64,000 bases of DNA from Sabethes cyaneus (Eukaryota > Arthropoda > Insecta > Diptera > Culicidae): NCBI RefSeq assembly GCF_943734655.1, contig NC_071355.1, forward strand, positions 69,569,449 through 69,633,448, given 5' to 3'. Made by a program: the position numbers and the translations under genes. Within the stretch, counting starts at the first letter, position 1. Each line of letters opens with the position of its first letter. Shown piece by piece: positions 1-11,979 of the stretch. Under the pieces are notes generated by a model. That model did not search any database. It had not been told where the DNA came from and worked only from the letters and a program-made list of their open reading frames with translations.

Positions 1-837
1 TCGCATGTGCTTGCAATATTGGTTTTGCTTTTATACGGGCTACCGTAACTGCTGGTAATTCCGCGCACTTAAGGCGCAGACAATGTTATGATCTGTGTAA
101 AAAATTCGAATGGTGAGTTAGAATAACCATAACTTCACCATCGGATAGGATTTTTAGTCCTTTTTATGAGAAAAATATGACAGTTGGTGTAAAGTACCAA
201 TAAACAAGAAAAAAAATGCTTCGGCCGGTTACGTGTCAGTGCACATAATTCCGCGCACTAATTTATGACTTGATTATTATTCCGCTCGGACGCGTACTTA
301 ATTCCGCGCACTATATTTTTATCGTAATAATCACAAACACAAAGTCTAAAACAAGTTCATAGACAAAACTAGTCTAAAATTGAAACGAGTACACTTTAGG
401 TCCGGACGTCTGGTAGGAACTGGAACCATAGACAAACAGACTTAGCAACACAGACAAGCATGTACATAACATCTTGGAGCATAATAAGAAAGAGTGCTGA
501 TAATAACACATGGCAACAACTAAATAAGAAATGGACTGCATTCATCAACGTTAATAGATTAAAACTGCCTAAAAGCCGGAAAATAGCTCAAGCTAAAATG
601 TTTGGACAAATTTACTTGGATACCCTCTAGGCAGTAGATACATTACACTACATTTTAAAATTAGCTTAGTGATAATAATTAGATTGATCACTAAAATTTA
701 CTTCTTTATTTTTCTGCCACACAAATTTACAATTGTTGAAAAGGTATTAAACGCGTTCAGCGTAACTTGATAGTTTAGAGTTTTATTCTCGTTTGTGGTC
801 CTGAAATTACGCCATTTCACATTCGTCCAAAACTAAA

Positions 838-2790
838 AAAACGTGCGCACTTGAATTTTGAGTAGGAAAGTGCGCACTTGAATTTTGAGTAGTAGTGTTT
901 GTGAAACCTGTGCAAGTGTTGCTTAAAATTGAAAGCTCTATCCTTTTGTGAAATTCAACTTTTGATTAATCCCCCTAAAAGTAAAATTTAAAAATTTATT
1001 TTTCGTCTTTTTCCATATAACACATTGATGTGTTGCTGTGTTCTGCAAAGTTTTAGAGCATATTATTATAAGAAATTTTGCTGAAGACAGTAACCTTCTA
1101 TCTCTTCAGTGAAGATAGAAAAATCTGAAGATTGAAAAAATCGTTAAACTCAGTTACTCTGTTTGAGCGCTTCTTGTAGTTGTTGTTGTTGACTTTTTCA
1201 TGTTCTACAAAGTTGTACAAATAGTAAAAATACAGAACTATGTTAAATATAGTATGTCTCTATCTTTGCTTGTTTAGGAGTTGTAGAACTTTTAATATCA
1301 AAAACCCCCAATTTCGACCCCGATTTACTCAACTAGTATGTATCAGCAGACGGTCACGAATGAAACCTTCTGGATTTTGTAGCATTTTTCATATAGTGTC
1401 ATATAGCTGCCGATAGTCGAGTAGTTCGGGGTCAAAATTGGGGTATTCTTTACATTAAAAGTTCTACACTTCCTAAACAAGCAACGATAGAGTTATACTA
1501 TGTTTAGCAAAGTCGTGCATTTTTACTATTTGTACAACTTTATAGACCATGGAAAAATCATACAACAACTAAAAAAAGAGGTAAAATAGGAAAATTGATT
1601 TTAGTGATTCATATATAAGAAATAGGATTTTTCTATCTTCGCTGAAGAGATAGAAGATTACTGTTTTCATTAAATTTTCTTGTAATAATATAGGGGAGAG
1701 ACGTCTACAGTGAGACACGTTTTTTCCAAAAATTTTAAAAAATTTTTGGTGATAGTTACCAACGAGGTCTTCAATCCATTTGAAAGGTATATCCTTCTAG
1801 TTGTCTGAAAAAAAGTTTCAGCTCTTTTGATTAAAAGATAAAATAGTTACAAACGCAAATGTGAAGGTGTCTTTTTGGCTCACTGTTCCCCAGTAGGTGG
1901 GAAGAGTGAGACAATGAGTATTGAATACTGAGACACATATTAGAATTAAACCTAAACCATATTTTTTGTTTACAAAGAATAGTTTAAAGGTCGTACTGTT
2001 TATTTTGTGCATAAAGGATACATTATTGTTGCGCATTATTAAAAATTCCGATTTTTCTCACATCTACATTTATATTTATATTAAGGTCAAATCCTGGTTA
2101 TCTGACCTTCAGCTTACACTTCAGAACTCATTTACAATCAATTTATATGGATTGAATTACAATTCAACACAAAATTTTTTTTTGAAAATTACCCACATCT
2201 ATTTGTCTCACTGTTCCCAATAGAAATGTTTTATAAGAAATAGTGAAATAGTGGTGTTAGCAAACAATTCGATGGTCTTATATTTTTTATTTTTATCTCT
2301 CATTCCTATGAGATGCCATGTAGTAAATTTAGTTTGGATTAGTTATGCGATTTGCCGTTAAAAATCACCTGAAAATGATCGCAATAAAATTTACTTTGAC
2401 CTCCCCAAAAACGACTTTTGTTGAAAAATATACTAAAAAATTAACAAATTTTTCTCAAACTGTATTATGTGATATAGATTCACAAACTTTACTTTGCAGG
2501 AAAATATCATGGATGTTATATGTTTTATGGCGAAGCTATTCCCGATGTCTCACTGTTCCTGTTGTCTCACTGTTGACTACTCTCCCCTACTCTAAAACTT
2601 CTCAGAACACATCAATGTGTTATATTGAAAATGAAGAAAAATGAGTTTTTTATTTCACTTGTAGGGAGATTAATCAAAAGTTGAATTCCACCAAACGATA
2701 GATCTTTTAATCTCAAGAAACTCTTGCAAAGGTTCTACAAACCTAAAACCAAGATTTCCTACTCAAACCTCTAGTGCGCACGTTTTGGTT
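838..2790. mobile_element. Foldback element with ~0.5 kb arms, interrupted by a MITE
   Basis: Two long inverted arms meet near position 1370. The left arm is about 838-1360. The right arm is about 1385-1692 and continues at 2588-2790 after an inserted element. Landmarks shared in inverted orientation include AAACGTGCGCACT, TTCAACTTTTGATTAATC, the ACACATTGATGTGTT block, CTTCTATCTCTTCAG and the TGTACAAATAGTAAAAAT block. Divergence between the arms is moderate. A 23 bp unit ending TTGAATTTTGAGTAG is tandemly duplicated at 843-889. No coding potential is seen. This is a long-TIR (foldback) type non-autonomous element. Confidence 0.8.
1693..2587. mobile_element. Nested MITE with GGGGAGAG...CAGTGAGACA ends and TA target duplication
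   Basis: The element is bounded by TA at 1691-1692 and TA at 2588-2589. The left end GGGGAGAGACGTCTACAGTG is matched inverted by the right end of the form GGGGAGAGTAGTCAACAGTG. Joining the flanks restores the uninterrupted arm of the surrounding foldback, with TA once, which proves the insertion. Internal copies of TCTCACTGTTCC occur near 1880, 2205 and 2545. The element is about 895 bp and non-coding, consistent with a Tc1/mariner-type MITE. The short ORFs inside it are chance. Confidence 0.82.
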
Positions 2791-3416
2791 CACTGGTTTT
2801 GGATCTCTGTGCATTTGGTGCTTTTCATTCCGTAAGGTACTGACCGGAATCCTGAACATTTTCGCAGATTTCCGTACTGAGCAACCTTATTTGACTTTCT
2901 TCAACGTGTCTACAGAGTTTTCTGAAGAGTAATGCATATTCTGCTATCAATTTTTTCCCCGATATGATCCTGCTACATCCGCGCGGAATTATAAACAACA
3001 CTAATTTATCTGCTCTTAATTCCGCTCACAACAAATCTTTAAACAAAACAAACAGAAAAATGAGTTATTCATAACTATCTCCATAAAACAGTTAAATGTA
3101 CATCTATGTACCTGTGTATCACAAATTCATCATAAAAAAATACTTTTTGGAGCGAAAAAAATCTTCCGGTAATTTAGACCTCCGCTTAGAACAATTGTTA
3201 AGAAAACATTCGAAAATCACGTTTTGGTCAGCATGCAATGAAATAGCCTTTGGTTTGGCCAGACTAACGAAGCAAAAGTTGTCAGTTTTTAACAAAAACA
3301 ATAAAGGAACATGGTATACTGTGATAGTATACTTATTAATGATGTTTTAGTGAAATTTACTGTTGAAAAATTGTTTTTTAGGATGATTGTGCGGAATAAT
3401 GTGCTGCGCGGAATTA

Positions 3417-6400
3417 CCCGCAGGCACGGTATATGAGATAGTTTTAAAACTTATCGCATTAGTTGTAGGTTGGAATCCAAATCCAATAAAATACACACCC
3501 GTGTGCTGAGTTACAAATTATTGTCACTGGCTTAGTTTCTGTTCGGCCGGGCAAAGTTTTCCTGTTCGTTTTCAAAGCAACGTTTATCAGCATTCATTGA
3601 ATATTCCACTGCGCAGAAATACTTTGGCTGTAAATAATGAACTTGTTCGGTTTTCGTTTTAATTTTTTTTTTCAGGTATTCCACCCTGCTGTGGAAATTT
3701 CCAGTCTCCTAGGAGATAAATTCCTCGTACTGGTTGAATGGATTTTTATTACACTCGCATCTCTGCGTTTTCTATGTATATTGGAATATGGTTGCCTCGG
3801 CTTGGCAATGTCACCACCTACCTAGAGTAATTAATATGCTTTGAGCGTTTTATTTTCCGCACCCCACGGAGCAGTAAGTCGCCTTTGCGGTGGTGGGGCA
3901 AATCCTGTCACCGCGGGACGGAGTTAACGGAGTATTTTCGAAATTTGTTTAATGGCTGCGGATGAATTCCATTTAGCTAATAGCGAACCCACGAGCAGCT
4001 GGAGTCAGAAGGCTGCCTAATGTGATTTGTCGACCGTAGTGTGATGTAATTATGTTGGGAATTGTTTTAATTACATGCGAACTCTCGATGGAAGCGGAAG
4101 CCTGATGGCGTTGATCGACATATATCCTTATTAGCTACAGTGTAATTGAAACATGCTATATGTCATTATTTTTCAAATATGATAGATGTAGAAGCAAGAT
4201 GATTATTAACTAATTAAAAGATTTGGAAATACAAGCCCTGCAGTTTTGAATTCAATTTATACGGACTATTGATCGAATATCAATCTGATGAGCTACTTCG
4301 CAGCAGCTATGCTGCGAACAGCACCAACTGCTGTCATTAGCACAGAAAATACAGGAAATATGCAAATCGAAGGCATTCTCGTTTCAAAACTTCTCCCCTT
4401 CTGCACCGATAGAATCGATGATAGCATGTTTTCTCACCTTGTCATAATAACCACTTGTTGTCAGATATCAGAAAGCCATTTCCCATCCTCGCTGTAGACA
4501 GACAGTGAAAACACTCGTGTACCACTTGATCCAGGCAGTGTGCAAAGTGACCTGAAAGGATAAACGAATCTATCTATCTGCCCCAATGATTCCAGTCTAT
4601 CGATCGGGTTCAAATATGCAAGCAGTTGCCACCCTCTCCTTTCCGCGAACCGATTCGAAAGTACCCACTCTATTAGCTCTTCTTGTATGGAAATTCAAGT
4701 AGGTATCATATTTTTCAATCTCTTTACATTATTACTCGATAGCATAGTACAAAGCCCCAGTCGCCTATTGTCCTTAGCTTGATCTTGTTTCCACTTTTCT
4801 TCTAAGCTGTAAACATTACTGCACAATGTAGTTTTCACCATTTGATTACTCTGTAGCACTTTTTAGCATGCTCGGACCTTGGCAGAAGATGGAGCACCAA
4901 ACTCTTGCAATATGCAACAAACCCATTTTGCTAATTGTATTGATACAAAATAGCATTAATTTGGGTTTAATTTTAATGTCCCTTAACATATTTTCAAGTT
5001 TATATTTTGTGAATTTCAGGTGGATTTGAATTTAATTAAACTTTAGCTTAATTTTAAGTAATGTTTATCTAATTTTAGGATAAGATTTTTATGTCAGAAT
5101 TGTATTTCAATTTTCCTCGACTTTTCACGTTTTGCTTAAAACTTTTAATGGCTTTCATTGCAATCTCATTTAGATTTTACTTTGTTTATTATGTTAATTA
5201 TGTTTGAGTTTCACTTAATCTTGATTGTTTTTATAACGGTTGTTTTTTACAATTAACGTAGGGGATGGTAGCAGGAAGTAATAAAGATGTTGATACGATC
5301 CAACAGATTGGGGCCAGGCGTAAAGGCGGATAAGCGAAAAATTAGGTAAGGGATGGTTATTGAATCAACGCTTAATTTTTCTGTATTCTTCCAACTTTTT
5401 CTAATTTTTCTGTATTCTTCCAACTTTTCCCAAATCGCACGAAGCAGAGAAAAACCTCAACCCCAAAAATCAATGGATACCAGGTCTCTGCAGCGGGAAC
5501 AGTCAAAGGCAATTTATTGCTACATATATTTACATCTGCTGTCAGTGTTTGCATATTTACTTATTCAATTGCCATTATTGTACGATATCGTTACATACAG
5601 TGATCTCTGCTTCATGCTTGTGTACACTGCAACAGTGATTACACATCTCTTATCCTTATCCAGCTCTATTGAAGGCGAAGTACCTACCTACATACACTCA
5701 ACACACACACAGATGATCGGGTGTGCCAATATCACATTACCATTCGATGAGAAGCAACGGAGATTAGCTTAATCACGGTTGCAATTGCAAGCAGAAGCAC
5801 TGCAGTTTACGGGCAACAACGTGACGATGTTTTACTCGTCTGAAATTTAACACGAGCTTCATGAAATATATATTTCAGTTTAGGCCATGATTTATGACAT
5901 GATTTATGTTGCTATCATTATTTTATACTGTCGATGTTTTTGAATGGAAAGTGTGGCGCCAAAGGTGCATCTAAACCCTCGGAGGCCTTCGTTTGACACT
6001 GTACGGGTGCAGATAAGAGCGATTGATTGATGACTAATTTGATTGGCAGACATCGGGTTCGGTTCGACCAATAGCAATTGCGTAACGAACCTTTTGCAAA
6101 CAACGGCAATTAATTCACTTCATTCGATGGATATGCTGAAGTGAAACTGGATTTCCCCCGAGTTGGAGCTTGGTTGGAATAAATCCTTGCTAATGGGCGA
6201 AGTATTGTAAGGATGCGACGGTAATTCGATTAAATGTCTCGCCTGCGGGCTACGCCAGGCAGGCAGCAAGGTTGACGCAATCCGAACAGGGCAGGGGGAA
6301 CGAGCGGTACTTTGCTCTAGTGGTAAGCTTTATGTGAACCTATCGATATTTCATCCGGTCTCTGTGTAGTCACTGATCAATGTGCATGGAAATGTAAAGG

Positions 6401-6553
6401 TCTTTAGTTAACTGTTAGAGCAACGATATTTCATGGCACAGGTTGTGGTAGACTACGGTACGACACTTATTCGCTGTGAGCTACTACAAAGCATAGCATG
6501 GATCGATGATTATATGACAAACACAATATCCACTGTGGCAGGGGAAAATGTAC
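3417..6553. other. No gene recognised; AT-rich unique sequence
   Basis: No ORF here has a recognisable domain, and no long inverted or tandem repeat was seen. Between about 4900 and 5250 the sequence is very AT-rich with many TTTAATTTTA-like runs. A 29 bp stretch containing CTGTATTCTTCCAACTTTT is directly duplicated at about 5378-5432, creating a longer chance ORF (5353-5772). The rest could hold regulatory DNA or old repeats that I cannot identify. Confidence 0.4.
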
Positions 6554-6557
6554 TTAA

Positions 6558-6684
6558 CCCTTAAATGCGCACGCTGAAAAAACTCATTTTGAAAAAAACT
6601 TGCTTATCTAAAGGCAGTAAAAATAATTTACTTTGGGGATGTTTTTCACTATGTTGTTTTAAAGCAACATTGCGCATTTAAGGG
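6558..6684. mobile_element. 127 bp piggyBac-like MITE with TTAA target duplication
   Basis: TTAA at 6554-6557 and TTAA at 6685-6688 flank an element beginning CCCTTAAATGCGCA and ending in the inverse, TGCGCATTTAAGGG. A TTAA target site with CCC-starting terminal inverted repeats is the piggyBac superfamily signature. The inside is AT-rich and non-coding, so it would depend on a transposase encoded elsewhere. Confidence 0.85.
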
Positions 6685-6688
6685 TTAA

Positions 6689-7377
6689 ACGTTAGCATAC
6701 TTAGCGCCACTGACTGCTTTGGACGTTTTAATTTAAATTCAGGGTGTAATGCTATGTCGAATGCGAGAAAAAATGAATTAAATTAGTTGAAACTCAATGA
6801 ACGGTTGACGGTATTATAAAATTCCAATAAACTGTTATATGATAAACTGTTAAGTAAGACAGAAAAACACTTCTTCTGGCAGTGAACATAATCGAAATTT
6901 ATGTAACTAATTCACGTAAAGCACCGATTCCACTTGACTCATTAAATTCCATAGGTCTGTGAAGTTAAAAAAAATTAGGCTATAATGTGGGATAATTTTG
7001 CAAAGTAAGGTCGTGGAAATTTGGCCACTTCAGCAATAACCTTCGTGCATCGAGAATTGTCTAGAACAATGCATTCTTATAAAACCAGATTAACACAAGT
7101 AAAGTGTGAAAACCTAACTTTTATGGAACTTCCAAAGAAAATGCTTTTTAACTCTGCACCTGCAATGTTCTGATATCAATATATTACTAAGATGAAAGTA
7201 AAGAACGCTGGAGAAAGTTCCACTTTTTTGGATCTTTCTCCTTTTGGACCCCTCCTGCCACAGTCACAGTCCTGTGTGCTCCTCTGAATGCCTGCCTTAT
7301 GACGCTACTATCTATGCTATCTATGTAACGTTGAAATGCTTGAAATGCTTCTACGGTTGACTTTGAACCATCACGGG
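6689..7377. other. No feature recognised
   Basis: AT-rich DNA without recognisable coding sequence, RNA gene or repeat. A 118-residue open frame on the minus strand (7187-7543) overlaps a MITE and has no domain I recognise. Confidence 0.35.
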
Positions 7378-7487
7378 TCCCAAGTACCACTGAAGGTTTT
7401 ATTACATCCTTATGATGGTTTTTGTGAACAAAATTGGTCATAAATACCGCTGTAATAGTGCAATAAATTTCAGATTGTTGCTTAGGG
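7378..7487. mobile_element. ~110 bp MITE, copy 1 (CCCAAGTA... ends)
   Basis: This sequence aligns along its whole length with the MITE at 36814-36921. Both begin CCCAAG(C/T)A, continue with a TTTTATTRYA(C/T)yCTTA block, have a central (G/C)ATCAATTTTGG or GAACAAAATTGG segment, and end in the inverse TTGTTRCTTRGG. Length is about 110 bp against 108 bp for the other copy. The sequence is largely self-complementary and non-coding. Confidence 0.75.
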
Positions 7488-8249
7488 TGGCACCTATCAG
7501 CCAGTTTAGTTGGAAAACCTTGTTCATGCATAATCAACCTCAAGACATTTTGCTTGACAGAATCCTACGTCGCCTTAAAGTCTATGAACAAATAGTGGTG
7601 AAGAAATAGTTGGTTCACCGAAATTGAACAGTCACCTGCAAAAAAGTTCAAATGCATTCTGTAATAAGCTCGTTGTAAATGAATGCAGTCCGATAAAACT
7701 GTGTTTGCAGTAATCCTCGTTGTAATGCTCGGAAATTGAGCATAGGTAGCAGTGCTGTTAATATTCATCAGCATAACGTTCAAACTTCTGGATTATCAGT
7801 CTACCTTGCATTGAAAATCTGCTTGCTTTGATCAAACGTACATAATAACTATATACAGCAAGCATGAACTTCATGCACGAGAAGATAGAATATCAGCGCC
7901 CTGTGATATTGTAACAAACTGATATTCACGTTTGAGCAGTGAAAATCAACAAAAAAAATTATGTTGTTATTTAGCATCTATTGCGTTCAGCTGTTGGACA
8001 TAAGATTTTTCTTTTCATTTACTGCATATAAAATTGTTTTTTTTTCTTGAAGTGAATATCACCTTCTGGGTTTGAAAATCACTTTCTCCTGTTCTATTTT
8101 CACGATATATTGAACTTGTATACTATGATGAAAATCACTGTGCAGTTGTACATACGAAACTCAGAGGCATAAAAAACAATGTATGCTAAGAAAAAAGATT
8201 TTCTGTTTTGTTTGAAATTCGGTGATAATTAAAGGCCCTGATAGGTAGT
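7488..8249. other. No feature recognised
   Basis: AT-rich sequence with only short chance ORFs on both strands. No repeats or RNA genes were identified. Confidence 0.35.
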
Positions 8250-9290
8250 AGCGTTGGAGAGTCCACTTAGCCGTTGAAAATTTTGGCCACACATAATGCC
8301 TATTGCAGTTTGCGTCAACGTTCTAGTGTATCGAATTCAAGTAAACGGCATTTATCTGCTATCCGGAGGCAAGTTATCCGGATGGTTCCATGGGAGATGT
8401 CGCAAAGCAAGGCGGATGAATCTGCTTTGCATGCGTTCAATCCGTATGTCAGCTGCTTAGAAAATCACACCAAACTACAATTGTCCAGCAGCGGCCGAAC
8501 TAGAGCTCAATACAGTAATGCTAGATAGTGGGAATCAGCGAGTTTATTTGAGAAGAGAAAAGCCTGCTGGAGTGGAACAGCTTTGACATTCCTTCTCCAG
8601 TGGGCACAAAACCACCTGTCTTTTTGTACCAACAGTTTACACCAAATGATACGTAGCTACAGTTAACATTTAAAATTAGGAATACATTGCATTAATTTAC
8701 TAATAGTACAAAAGGTTGAGCCTAGGATTAACAATTTACTAATAACATGAGAAACAATAGCTAGATTTATTTCAGGGTTCGACGATTTGTTTTTCTTTTA
8801 AAACGGTACGAGATAAATTAAAATCGAACACATTATAACATTGAAATGCTCGATGGATCCTCGAAATTTTTTCCAATTTTAAAAATGAATTCAACCTGTC
8901 GAGATGCTTTAGTGATAGACTTTAGACTGTTAGAGTCAATAGGATCGTAGCAACTGGCCCTGCAATTGTCCTGCACTCTAACAGCTGGCTGCGAAGTCTG
9001 TCGTATAAAAACAGAAGGTCAAGTTTCGATAACGGAATGTAGCACCTAGACTTTGCTTTGCTTTAGACGCCAAGATCACTAACTCGGTTTACTTTGCGTA
9101 ACTCAATACCATCAATAGATTAGCTGAAGCAAATCGGGGTTTTAAAGCAGTAAATAGTGCAGTATCAGGTCGTCAGCGTACATTAATTTGCAGCCAATAC
9201 CCAAATGTGAAGCGACATCGTTGGAAAACAACAAGAATAGCACAGGTCCCATACTGCTACCTTGGAGAAGTCCAAGCCACAGCCGGTATT
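8250..9290 (-). pseudogene. Decayed jockey/CR1-like non-LTR reverse transcriptase remnant
   Basis: Read on the minus strand, 9285-9120 encodes a reverse transcriptase palm: LLQGSSMGPVLFLLF followed about 15 residues later by KLMYADDLIL, containing the catalytic YADD box. Further downstream on the same strand (about 8480-8370) is the C-terminal signature RIERMQSRFIRLALRHLPW, typical of jockey/CR1-group non-LTR elements. The two segments are separated by frameshifts, stops and a SINE-like insert at about 8925-9080. The protein would copy the element's RNA into DNA at the target site; this copy cannot. Fingers and endonuclease parts are missing. Clade placement is by eye. Confidence 0.8.
8925..9080 (+). 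repeat. tRNA-derived SINE fragment, family A, copy 1
   Basis: It shares the body of SINE family A, including GCAATTGTCCTGCACTCTAACAG, GCTGCGAAGTCTGTCG and the tail CTTTGCTTTGCTTTAG, with copies at 33560-33730 and 44392-44597. The promoter part is missing or too diverged here. It lies inside the reverse transcriptase remnant, so it probably inserted after that element. Confidence 0.7.
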
Positions 9291-9291
9291 G

Positions 9292-9515
9292 ATTTTTGAC
9301 GTAGGACTACGTCTTACGGCAAGTTTTGAGATAGGGTGTCATTCCAAAAAATCGAAAAATGCGAGCGTCACGAAAAATGAAAGGTTTTGAGCGCTAATAG
9401 CTCAGCGGTTTTCCGATCGATTTTCAATATTCTTACACCAATCGATCGGAAAATCTTCTAAGAATTGACCCAAATGAAGAAAAGTATGGATTCTTGATGT
9501 TGAACTATTGAAAAA
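9292..9515 (+). repeat. Dispersed repeat family C, copy 1 (GACGTAGGACTACGTC head)
   Basis: About 215 bp is nearly identical to 34115-34325. It starts TTTTGACGTAGGACTACGTC, then runs CGGCAAGTTTTGAGATAGGG and GAGCGCTAATAGCTCAGCGG, and contains CCGATCGATTTTCAATATTC. High identity between two copies 25 kb apart means a multicopy element, perhaps a non-autonomous transposon or a piece of a larger one. The reverse complement of the head (GACGTAGTCCTACGTC) ends another repeat at 38964-38979. Confidence 0.75.
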
Positions 9516-9584
9516 TTGAAAATAATGAACCTATGTTTTACCAGAATTCTCGCTTCGTGATTGGTTGGAAGATTCTTAACGATG

Positions 9585-9915
9585 ATCTAAACCTATACCA
9601 ATTTGATATCTGTGCTTGGGAAGTAAGCCAAAACAAGTGACGAAGTTACCTCATTTCAACGATATTTCTTAACACCGCGGCTAAACCTAGACCATTTTGA
9701 TGTCCTTGCTTGGGAAGTACGCCAGAAAGAGTGACAAAGCCCCCTCGTGCCAACAGATTTCTTACGAACGCGATTAAACTTAGTCCAATTTGATGTCTGT
9801 GTTAGGGAAGTGTGACAGAAAAAATGACACAAGTTCGTTGTCCCAACAGATCGCAAATTCTTTACTGCGAGACGATTAAACCTCTGCGAATTTGATATCT
9901 GTGTTGGAAAAATGT
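9585..9915 (+). repeat. Tandem array of ~95 bp units, about 3.5 copies
   Basis: A unit of roughly 92-97 bp recurs. Each copy contains a form of CGATTAAACCTAGACCAATTTGATGTCTGTGCTTGGGAAGTACGCC, then AGTGAC(A)AAG and a CCAACAGATTTCTTAC-like segment. Successive copies begin near 9587, 9680, 9772 and 9870. Divergence is substantial, so the array is old. The 66-residue minus-strand frame at 9656-9856 is a by-product of the repeat. Confidence 0.75.
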
Positions 9916-10573
9916 GCTACAGCTGTAGTGTACAGTTATAATAAGACTCTGTATGAATACGCATGCTTGCCGTTTCATTAGAAGTGTAGTGAAAAGATGT
10001 GCTGTTGATAAAATAGGATTGAATTGGTAAAATCTAAAGAAACTGACTAAAGAAAAGACATCGAAGCTCAGTCACTTGCGGCCTCCTATCATCATTAAAC
10101 CTGATTTGCTCAACGATGATTGATGTGCGTGACTCTGTTCAATGTTGCAAGACAAAGTTCTAACAATATTTTTTCGAGTTCAACATTCAGGCTATTTTAT
10201 GAACTGTACGATACAAATTTGATAGCCTGATGTTTTCGTTAGGTAACATGGATCGATTTCGTGATGATACGATGATATTTGTTGCCGTTTGCTTGCAGTC
10301 ATTATTTTCTGCCGCGTTCATCGACTGATACTCCTCAAGTTTTCGAGCCAAAGATTCAGAAGGTTTCATCGAGATTCATGCGCACTTGGTTTCGACTAAC
10401 CGAAAATGAGTTACCTGTCACTTCTTTAGTCAGTTTCTTTAATAAAATCCCTTCAACGTGGGGAACCATGGGTAATAAAAACAATCTTTAATTTCTGTAA
10501 GGTAACAGGCAAGCAATAGTTTGTGTTCTTGATTTTGTTAAATTGTTTTCAAATGCACAATGTTTTGAGAATT

Positions 10574-10787
10574 GAACGTATGCAATGTTACTACTTTGAT
10601 AAATGTTACATACAACGCATGTAGCATGTATATATGTTGCATATAGCATGAATACATGAAGAATCGTATGATTACAAGCATGAATACATGCTACTATCAC
10701 TACAAAGAGACTTACGTAGTCCTGCGTCACCTATATATACGGTCGTGTCTTGTACACAACCCCTCTGATTTTTTATGCAGCTTATGC
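10574..10787 (+). repeat. Dispersed repeat family D, copy 1
   Basis: It aligns with 35742-35925. Shared blocks are GCAATGTTACTACTTTGATAAA, ATACATGAAGAATCGTA, CACTACAAAGAGACTTACGT, GTAGTCCTRCGT and GGTCGTGTCTTGTACACAAC followed by CCCCTCTGATTTTTT. The GTAGTCCTACGT core also appears in family C heads. The 3' end abuts or overlaps the start of the foldback at 10766. The element type is unknown and no coding sequence is present. Confidence 0.7.
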
Positions 10788-11624
10788 CGATTGGCGATCA
10801 TTTTAGGAGTTTTACGATGTATTGGGAGTAACCGGAAATGTTCCGGATTAAGTTATCGCTGTGGGAAATGGCCAGTATCGAACATGAACAAATACTTATC
10901 ATGCGACACCTTAAATAACCCCAGAATTTAAAATCTAGATCAACCAAAGGCAGATCAACTACTTAGCGCCACGTTGGTTAAATCTGAACAAGTTCCGGGA
11001 ACTTCCGAGAACACCCAGTTTTGTCCATTAATAGAAACCTATGATGCGACACCTTAAATTCACTTAAATTCACCTTCAAACTAAAATTCAATTAGCTTTA
11101 GCAATAAAGCTTTTGAAATAGATCCAAGTAAGCCAAATTGAGTACCTAGAACTGCAATTGCCAATTCCGAACATGTCTTTATTATCAAAAAAGTACCACA
11201 TTGTGTTATTGACTTCCCTAAGGGTTCCCGGAAGCCAAAACATGACCAGATATGACCAAACCACCGCCCTAGATAGCAGATTTGGCTTCCATTGACCTAG
11301 TTATTGAATAATAGTGTGATTTAAGGTGTCGCCCGATAAGGTTTTGTTCATGGACGAAACTGGCCACTTGTCTGGATGTTCCCGGAAGTTCCCGGAACAT
11401 GTCCAGATATAACCAACGTGGCACTAGGTAGTTGATCTGACTTTGAATGATCTAGTTTTTAAATTCTGGCGTAATTTGGGGTGTCGCATGATAAGTCGTT
11501 GTTCGTGTTCGATACTGGCCATTTCCTACAGCGATAACTTAATCCAGAACATTTCCGGTTAGTCCCACTATAGCGTAAAACTCTTAACATGGTCGCCAAT
11601 GGGCATATGTTGCATAAAAAATCA
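10766..11624. mobile_element. 859 bp foldback element with ~290 bp arms
   Basis: The left arm from TGATTTTTTATGCAG at 10766 is matched inverted by the right arm ending at 11624. Identity is high over about 290 bp, including CCGGAAATGTTCYGGATTAA, GCGACACCTTAAAT, the CCAACGTGG block and GTTCCGGGAACTTCC. The loop is about 11060-11300. It is non-coding. The large self-complementary arms suggest either a long-TIR MITE or a Foldback-type transposon. Confidence 0.85.
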
Positions 11625-11979
11625 ATACCGGCTGTGATTTATGTCCATTTTGGAAGTGTCATTGAAGATTTTTACTTATTTTATATGAGCAATCTGCCCT
11701 TTAAAACTTCAAGAGAGCGTAACTCAAAAATTCGTCAATCGATTGTTTTAAAAATTGGCTCAGAGGTGTAGGATAGCAATACAAACCAACTGGCATTTGC
11801 CGTCTAAATGACCAATTTTATTTTTTAACAACTTTTTAATTAGAATCAGAAAGTGAGTTTGCTTCAGTACCATCATGGCACTCGTTTCAAGGGATAGAAA
11901 AGCTTTTTCGTTTGGTGTTTACAAAATTCCAGAATCGGATTGTACACGTAGTACATGTAATTTGTAGAACAACGCATTC

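Larger units (their letters stand above)
56..3416. mobile_element. Candidate non-autonomous TIR element (TAATTCCGCGCA ends)
   Basis: The left end reads TAATTCCGCGCAC at 56 and the right end is its reverse complement, finishing GCGCGGAATTA at 3416. Extra copies of the ATTCCGCGCACT or ATTCCGCTC motif sit just inside the ends (about 245-260, 300-313, 2978-2990 and 3020-3030), like the subterminal repeats that DNA transposases bind. No transposase is encoded. The middle is occupied by a foldback and a nested MITE. The true outer limits and any target duplication are uncertain, and the repeated motif alone could also arise from a diverged tandem array. Confidence 0.45.

Noticed and set aside
5353..5772. 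139-codon plus frame as a membrane protein gene
   Set aside because: Its start is built on a 29 bp direct duplication and the composition is that of AT-rich spacer; no family is recognised.
11589..11771. Plus frame with KKSIPAVIYVHFGSV, faintly like reverse transcriptase motif A
   Set aside because: The key Asp is absent, the match covers only ten residues and half lies inside a foldback arm.
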